Shown one piece after another: positions 5,842 to 9,867 of a DNA stretch of 9,867 bases (the first letter of the stretch is position 1; every line of letters begins with the position of its first letter). The notes under the pieces were generated by a model. It did no database searches and was not told the origin of the DNA. It saw only the letters and a program-made list of their open reading frames with translations. The position numbers and the translations under genes are program-made. This DNA comes from CAYUNT01 sp964446285 (GTDB taxonomy: Bacteria; Sumerlaeota; Sumerlaeia; SLMS01; CAYUNT01), in NCBI GenBank assembly GCA_964446285.1, contig CAYUNT010000172.1, positions 1-9,867 of the forward strand, written 5' to 3'.

Positions 5842-6860
5842 TCTTTGGGCCTGGGGAAGGTGGATTCCCGGACGACAAGATGAGGTTTGAGGATTTCGCG
5901 CACGGCTGTCTTTTTGTCCAGAACTCGCAGAAGGATTTCCCCCGCCTTTTTGCCGAGGCGGTATTTGGGCTGGGCGATGGTCGTAAGAGGCGGGCGGCAG
6001 AGGCTGGCGATTTCAATGTCGTCAAATCCCACAACCTCGACGTCCTCGGGCACGCGCAATCCGGCGTCGTGAATCGCCCGGATCGCGCCGAGAGCCAGCG
6101 AGTCCGACGCCGCGAAAACACCGTCCGGACGGGGAATATCGCCTAAGAGGAGCCTTCTCATTTGCGCATAGCCTTCCTCGTGCGTGTAGCGTCCGGATTC
6201 GTTGGGAGGTTCCATGCGCGGATCGAGTGCCTGCCCCACTTTGCGCAGCGCCTTCCTGTAGCCGGACATGCGCGCTTCGGCCTCGACAGACTCTTTCGGT
6301 CCCGAAAGATGCGCCACACGGCGGCATCGCTGCGCCAGATAATCCGTTGCTTCCCTCGCGCCCAGCTCGTTGTTGACCGATACCGAAGAGTTTCCCCATC
6401 CCCATGTTGTGTGAAGGATTGTGAGGATCGGCAGTCCGGCCACCACGAGTTTTTCCAGCGCGGCGCGATTGTCCAGTCTCATCGTGGGTTCCATGATGAG
6501 GGCGTCCACGCGCTTGTCGGTTTGAAAGCGCAGGAACCGGGCCTCGCGCTCCGGGTCGCCGTTGGTCACATTGAGCAAAATCCCGTATCCCTCGGGCTGA
6601 AGCGCGTCCTCCAGCCCGCGCAGGATGTCCTTGAAAAACGAATCCGCCACCTCGATGAGGATCACGCCAACCAGGTGCGTTTTGCGGGCAACGAGGCCGC
6701 GCGCCAGCGGATTGGGACGGTAATCGAGTTGCTGGGCGATTTCGCGAATGCGCTCGCGGGTTTTCGCGCTGATGCGCCCGCTGTCGTTGAGCGCCATCGA
6801 AACTGTGGCGGGAGTGACTTCCGCAAGCCGCGCGATGTCCTTAATTGTTGGGCGTTTCAT
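5838..6860 (-). CDS. LacI-family transcriptional regulator
   Basis: The 340-aa product is a full-length LacI/PurR-type repressor. Residues 4-25 (TIKDIARLAEVTPATVSMAL...) are the helix-turn-helix, YRPNPLARGL (47-56) is the hinge helix, and from LVGVI onward comes a periplasmic-binding-protein-like effector domain with the typical late blocks DGVFAASDSLALGAI, VPEDVEVVGFDDIE and PPLTTI. Members usually sense sugars or purines; the ligand here cannot be read from sequence. The ATG at 6860 has AGGA 6 bases upstream (6870-6867). Its stop overlaps the start of the proline-rich membrane protein by 4 bases, so that gene is its obligate operon partner. A palindrome in its own promoter suggests autoregulation. 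There is no adjacent sugar transporter or glycosidase, which is unusual for the family. Confidence 0.95.
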   Translation of the reverse strand: MKRPTIKDIARLAEVTPATVSMALNDSGRISAKTRERIREIAQQLDYRPNPLARGLVARKTHLVGVILIEVADSFFKDILRGLEDALQPEGYGILLNVTNGDPEREARFLRFQTDKRVDALIMEPTMRLDNRAALEKLVVAGLPILTILHTTWGWGNSSVSVNNELGAREATDYLAQRCRRVAHLSGPKESVEAEARMSGYRKALRKVGQALDPRMEPPNESGRYTHEEGYAQMRRLLLGDIPRPDGVFAASDSLALGAIRAIHDAGLRVPEDVEVVGFDDIEIASLCRPPLTTIAQPKYRLGKKAGEILLRVLDKKTAVREILKPHLVVRESTFPRPKE

Positions 6861-6913
6861 AGCAAATCCTGCTTTTTATGCTCCCCCGGTTCTGAAAACT
6901 CACCCTAACAAGG

Positions 6914-6923
6914 GAAGCGCTTC
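6914..6923. promoter_or_regulatory. LacI-type operator, perfect palindrome GAAGCGCTTC
   Basis: GAAGCGCTTC is a perfect 10-bp palindrome with the central CG typical of LacI/PurR/CcpA-type operators (AAGCGCTT core). It lies 54 bases upstream of the LacI-family start and immediately after a good -10 element, so a bound repressor would cover the predicted start site. Autoregulation is inferred from position and motif. Confidence 0.6.
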
Positions 6924-6924
6924 G

Positions 6925-6930
6925 ATCATA
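6925..6930 (-). promoter_or_regulatory. -10 element of the LacI-family gene promoter
   Basis: The minus strand reads TGGTATGAT here, an extended -10 (TGnTATGAT). Initiation about 7 bases downstream would fall inside the GAAGCGCTTC palindrome. No clear -35 is visible at the usual distance, which an extended -10 can tolerate. It lies in the 107-bp gap after the 761-aa protein gene, showing that the regulator can be expressed independently of that gene. Confidence 0.45.
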
Positions 6931-6967
6931 CCACTAGGACTTTATGAGGCATTTCCATGAGTGAATT

Positions 6968-9253
6968 TCAATGGAAAAGGACATCGGAGGCGTTTTCACG
7001 CGGGGGAACCAGGCCGGGCGCCGCCTCCACGCCTGGGGCAACATTCCCTTCTATCTGCAATGGAATCCGCGGATGGCGTCCGGGCGCTGAGAGGGCGTTT
7101 TGCGTCCGCTTTGCGCGGTTCATTTCATCGGCCAGGGCGCGCAGACGGGCAAACGGGCCGGGCGCAAGGGGCGTCTCGCGGCTTTCTCCCGAAGCCGCGT
7201 CCGCGAAACAGATTCGGTTGTCCGCGCACAGAGAAACGCCCTGTTTCGAGATTTCGCCATTGTCTTTCGAGCCGTCGATCCACTCGGGCGCAATGCCAAG
7301 ATACTCCGGACCGCAAAGCCAGGGGCTGGCGCGAAGGTCTTTGGGAGTCCATGTGGCGAGGGTGCGGGCCTGCGCGCGCGCTTTTTCAAGCAGCGCCTCC
7401 GCTTTGCGGGCGGATGGCGTGGCGGGGAAATCCGAGAGAAGTTCTTCGAGGGCGGCGGCTTGCTCGCGCGCATCGGCAAGGGCGCGCGCCTCGCGAAGCC
7501 GGAGCGCGGCGGCCTTTTCGATGGCGCGGCGCGCGCGGAGTTCATCGGGCGGATCGAGTTCGCGAAACGCCGCCGCTGCCTCCTCGAAACGTTTGTCTGC
7601 CCAAAGGGCTTTGGCGCGTTCGAGTTTTTGCGCCGCCGCCGCGTTGTCATCCGGCGCGGGAGGCGTCCACCGCCCAATGGCATCCAGCGCCGGGCCATGA
7701 TCGAGCGGCCATCCAAAGGGCAGCAGGATCAGGCGATTCGCCACATCCACCACAAAGACCGGCCGGAGAAAATCCAGCCATCGCGCGGGAATTCGGCGCG
7801 CATCTTCGGCGGCAAGATGAGCCTGCGCGCGGTCGGGTTTTTTGCCGAGGAACAGATACGCCCACCACTCCACGCGCTGGCGGGCGAGGGCCGAGGCATA
7901 ATCCGCGCGCGAGGAAAATTGCCCGCTCGCGGCGAGCAACGCAGCGCGCCCTCCGCCTTCCTCGCGGGCCAGATGCGCCGCCTGCCACTCGGCCACGGCG
8001 CGCGCGGCATCCGGTTTTCCCGAGGCGGCGAGACTGGCGATTTCCGTGAACCGCGCGGCGGGAGCGGCGGCGGAATATGGGCATTCCACAAGGAATTCCT
8101 CGCGAAGCCGCGCCGTCTCCGCCCCGGCTGGATTTTCCGCCATCGCGGCAACCAGAAGCGCGTAAAGAACCCGCTCCCGTTCGCCCGTCATGGCGCTTTC
8201 GCTGTCGAGAACCGCCAAAGAATTGCGCCGCAAAAACGCTGTGCGGTTCACGCTCGCCGCCGCCTTTTCCAAGGCGCGCTCCACGGCGGCCGATTCCGGA
8301 TCGAGCAAACGCGCCCGGCTGATCCACCACAGCGCTCGCTCGGGATTTCCACGCCGCTCCTCTATTTTCGCGGTTTCGACGGCCTGAAGCCTGGCCAGCC
8401 GACGCCGCGCGAGCAATCCGCGATCCACGCGCTTTTGAAGATTCTCCGGCTTGTCCATTATCGAAGGCGCGGCAAGCAAATCGCGCGCGGCCCGAAGCAT
8501 CTCTCGCTCGGACGGAGATGGATAGGGCCGCCGGACCAGCGATTCCGCGGCGTCGTCGAGCCATTCCACAAGGGCGAACAGCTCGCCTTGCATGACGCGA
8601 ACCACGGCGGCGGTAGTCGAATTGAGCGGGCCTTGAATCACCGCGTAGAGATGATCGGTTTGCGCTTGTTTCAGTTTGGATCGAGGCTCGACAGCTCGAA
8701 TCTCTGCCAGAGTCGCGCGAATTTGCGCATGGAGCGTGCCGCCTCCGCCGCCTTCGATCGCGGCCTTTTTCGCATCTTTCCAATATGGAAGCGGAGGAGC
8801 CGCCGCCAGCGGCCTGAGCAGCGCAATGCGCCTGGCAATCGCCGGGTGAGGCTGGCCTGCGCGCGCCGCGGCCTTTTCGCGCGATTTTGCCTCTGCGGTC
8901 AGCGAATCGAGCGCGACGCCCTGGCCTAGCAACGCCGACTGAGCCGCACGTGAAGCAAGCGCATCCCATTCGGCTTCCGCGCCCAAGTTCCCCGCGCCCT
9001 CGATATTATGCCAAGGATTTCCGGTGGCTTGGGTGTCTCGCCCAAGATCGTTTTCTGGATAAGGCTTTTTGAACTGCGCGCAGCCCCCGACGAAACAAGC
9101 CGCTGCGAAACAAGCCACGCCGAACATAATCGCCATCGCAATCCAAAGGAATACGCGAATGGCCGACGCCGCCCGCTTCCGTTCGGCTATTGAATCTTTA
9201 TGTCCGGAAAGTATTTTCACGCGCCATTGCCCCGGCCAAATTCCTTCGCGCAA
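6968..9253 (-). CDS. Membrane-anchored helical-repeat protein, probable lipoprotein, function unknown
   Basis: I do not recognise a specific family in this 761-aa protein. A charged N-terminus (1-30) leads into a hydrophobic segment (31-57) ending FVGGC, which looks like a lipobox with C58 as the lipidated residue; a plain TM anchor is the alternative. Residues about 90-635 are Ala/Arg/Glu-rich amphipathic helices of TPR or coiled-coil style (for example AAAAFRELDPPDELRARRAI). Residues about 636-715 are a compact domain with C647, C676 and C682 and aromatic residues. Residues 70-78 (LGRDTQATG) are coded by a dispersed repeat. The 9253 start is a TTG with a weak binding site; the GTG at 9220 is an alternative. 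The product probably faces the periplasm. Its relation to the downstream LacI-type gene is only positional. Confidence 0.65.
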   Translation of the reverse strand: MREGIWPGQWRVKILSGHKDSIAERKRAASAIRVFLWIAMAIMFGVACFAAACFVGGCAQFKKPYPENDLGRDTQATGNPWHNIEGAGNLGAEAEWDALASRAAQSALLGQGVALDSLTAEAKSREKAAARAGQPHPAIARRIALLRPLAAAPPLPYWKDAKKAAIEGGGGGTLHAQIRATLAEIRAVEPRSKLKQAQTDHLYAVIQGPLNSTTAAVVRVMQGELFALVEWLDDAAESLVRRPYPSPSEREMLRAARDLLAAPSIMDKPENLQKRVDRGLLARRRLARLQAVETAKIEERRGNPERALWWISRARLLDPESAAVERALEKAAASVNRTAFLRRNSLAVLDSESAMTGERERVLYALLVAAMAENPAGAETARLREEFLVECPYSAAAPAARFTEIASLAASGKPDAARAVAEWQAAHLAREEGGGRAALLAASGQFSSRADYASALARQRVEWWAYLFLGKKPDRAQAHLAAEDARRIPARWLDFLRPVFVVDVANRLILLPFGWPLDHGPALDAIGRWTPPAPDDNAAAAQKLERAKALWADKRFEEAAAAFRELDPPDELRARRAIEKAAALRLREARALADAREQAAALEELLSDFPATPSARKAEALLEKARAQARTLATWTPKDLRASPWLCGPEYLGIAPEWIDGSKDNGEISKQGVSLCADNRICFADAASGESRETPLAPGPFARLRALADEMNRAKRTQNALSAPGRHPRIPLQIEGNVAPGVEAAPGLVPPRENASDVLFH
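9019..9046. repeat. Dispersed palindromic repeat, copy 2, inside a coding sequence
   Basis: These 28 bases match 1478-1505 at 27 positions; the only change is T at 9034 for C at 1493. The palindrome CTTGGGTG-TCT-CGCCCAAG is kept with a G-U or mismatch. On the minus strand it is translated as LGRDTQATG just after the lipobox of the 761-aa protein. The T-run that follows copy 1 is absent, so it should not terminate transcription. Confidence 0.85.
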
Positions 9254-9297
9254 CGTTTCACCCGCCCATTTCCCGCCTCAAGTCGAAAATTGGCGCC

Positions 9298-9327
9298 TTG
9301 CGCGCGCGGACAGATTCATTTTATACA
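9298..9327 (+). promoter_or_regulatory. Candidate promoter region between divergent genes
   Basis: TTGCGC (9298-9303) and TATACA (9322-9327) are separated by 18 bases and could drive the DUF4405-like gene. The minus strand offers TATAAA (9325-9320) for the 761-aa protein gene. This is the only AT-rich patch in the 216-bp divergent gap. A run of eight G's follows at 9342-9349. Both assignments rest on motif and position alone. Confidence 0.3.
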
Positions 9328-9398
9328 AATAGTGCGAATTTGGGGGGGGCAGAAAGCATCTCACGCTATTCCCCCGCCAGATTCTCCGCACCGCACCC

Positions 9399-9434
9399 GT
9401 CCCATCCATCCCATAGGTCGCACAGGTCTCATAG
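9399..9434 (+). repeat. 4 x 9-bp degenerate tandem repeat upstream of DUF4405-like gene
   Basis: Four units in a row: GTCCCATCC, ATCCCATAG, GTCGCACAG and GTCTCATAG. They lie in the leader of the small membrane protein gene, ending 35 bases before its ATG. No matching protein is likely, so this appears to be a non-coding microsatellite-type array. Confidence 0.7.
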
Positions 9435-9469
9435 ATTGTATTTAGGCAAGCCCTTGGAGGTCCGCATCA

Positions 9470-9721
9470 ATGACACGCGCGCGATTGCTGCTGATATGCA
9501 ATGGCTGTCTGGCGATTTCGGCTTTGCTGCAAATAATTACAGGTGTGATTTTGGCGTGCGAACTGAAATTCGCGGACGATCTTCATGCCGTGAATGGATT
9601 TATTATGACCGCTCTGGTTGTGCTCCACGTATATCTGAATTGGGGCTGGTTCCGCTCGCATTTTTTTCAGCCGCTCCAAGGCGCAAGACGAAGAAGCGCC
9701 CAAAATCGCGATAACACATAG
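9470..9721 (+). CDS. DUF4405-like small two-TM protein, possible b-haem binding
   Basis: The 83-aa protein has two hydrophobic helices, about residues 5-30 and 41-58. The second part, LHAVNGFIMTALVVLHVYLNW (first H39, second H53, ending at W58), matches the pattern of DUF4405 and related cytochrome b561-like segments, where such histidines can hold haem. W58 and W60 (NWGW) with a following basic stretch (GARRRS) mark the cytoplasmic end. Full DUF4405 proteins are often longer with more TM helices, so this is a short form or a half-unit that would need to pair. The ATG at 9470 has a clear GGAGG at 9456-9460, 9 bases upstream. No electron-transfer partner is visible before the window ends. Confidence 0.7.
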   Translation: MTRARLLLICNGCLAISALLQIITGVILACELKFADDLHAVNGFIMTALVVLHVYLNWGWFRSHFFQPLQGARRRSAQNRDNT

Positions 9722-9745
9722 ATTTTCTCTGAAATGGCCTTGTGG

Positions 9746-9844
9746 CAAAGGGGAACACGCTGCCTCAGGCTGCTCCTGGGAACTTCCCTGCCGTGTGGCA
9801 TGTGATCCGCTGCGCGGGAGCAACAGGAACATGGTGCCCCTTTG
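9746..9844 (+). other. Foldable segment closed by an 8-bp long-range stem, possible structured RNA
   Basis: CAAAGGGG (9746-9753) is complementary to CCCCTTTG (9837-9844). Inside, TGCTCC (9771-9776) pairs with GGAGCA (9817-9822), and short hairpins form at 9778-9788 (GGGA/TCCC), 9789-9800 (TGCC/GGCA) and 9808-9816 (CGC/GCG). Together they make a multibranched fold with no coding frame of note. I do not recognise a known RNA family. Hand-found pairings in GC-rich DNA are easily accidental. Confidence 0.25.
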
Positions 9845-9867
9845 GTTTAGGATTATTGCATATATCC

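Noticed and set aside
6952..6977. TTTCCAT...ATGGAAA inverted repeat at the end of the 761-aa gene
   Set aside because: Only 7 bp with a 12-nt loop and low GC, overlapping the stop codon. Too weak to call a terminator.
7100..8929. 609-codon plus-strand open frame opposite the 761-aa protein gene
   Set aside because: Arginine-rich, low-complexity translation with no family pattern. It is an antisense frame kept open by the GC-skewed codons of the real minus-strand gene.
7647..8969. 440-codon minus-strand frame overlapping the 761-aa gene
   Set aside because: Same-strand out-of-frame shadow with a Gly/Arg/Ala-rich composition and no domain.
9467..9832. 121-codon minus-strand frame opposite the DUF4405-like gene
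   Set aside because: Antisense to a gene with a good ribosome binding site and clear TM helices. Its own translation shows no domain.

Overview
The window is bacterial, GC-rich and densely coded, with signs of an uncultured, environmental lineage. The clues are a C-terminal domain resembling the pseudopilin-like proteins common in Planctomycetes-Verrucomicrobia-Chlamydiae and Sumerlaeota/Hydrogenedentes-type genomes, short palindromic dispersed repeats that read through coding sequence, and several 7- and 9-bp tandem repeats. The taxon is an inference from gene style only and is not secure. No rRNA, tRNA, CRISPR array, transposase or phage gene was seen.

Left part (1-1588). A minus-strand AbiEi-type antitoxin (230-856) is followed by the start of an AbiEii toxin whose reading frame is shifted by about one base. 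AbiEii similarity stops after about 30 codons, close to a 51-nt near-perfect palindrome (59-109). The 857-1588 stretch has no convincing gene. It holds repeat debris: a triple GGAATGCGGGG repeat with a hairpin, and a palindromic repeat with a T-run that looks like a plus-strand terminator.

Middle (1589-4345). A plus-strand GT87/DUF2029 membrane mannosyltransferase-like protein carries nine tandem heptamers in frame. It converges on a minus-strand M29 aminopeptidase (3212-4345). A hairpin (3094-3120) lies between them.

Right part (4456-9721). Four consecutive minus-strand genes are read from right to left: a 761-aa membrane-anchored, helical-repeat protein; a LacI-family regulator with its own promoter and a perfect operator-like palindrome over the predicted start site; a proline-rich three-TM protein with a pseudopilin-like C-terminus that overlaps the regulator by 4 bases (ATGA); and then the M29 peptidase. 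The regulator and the proline-rich protein are almost certainly co-transcribed. At the right edge a small DUF4405-like two-TM, possibly haem-binding protein is read on the plus strand, followed by a foldable segment (9746-9844).

I found no single complete novel system. The best leads are the disrupted AbiE pair, the 7-bp contingency-type repeat inside the glycosyltransferase, the dispersed palindrome that acts in one place as a terminator-like hairpin and in another as protein-coding sequence, and the LacI/pseudopilin-like membrane protein pair.
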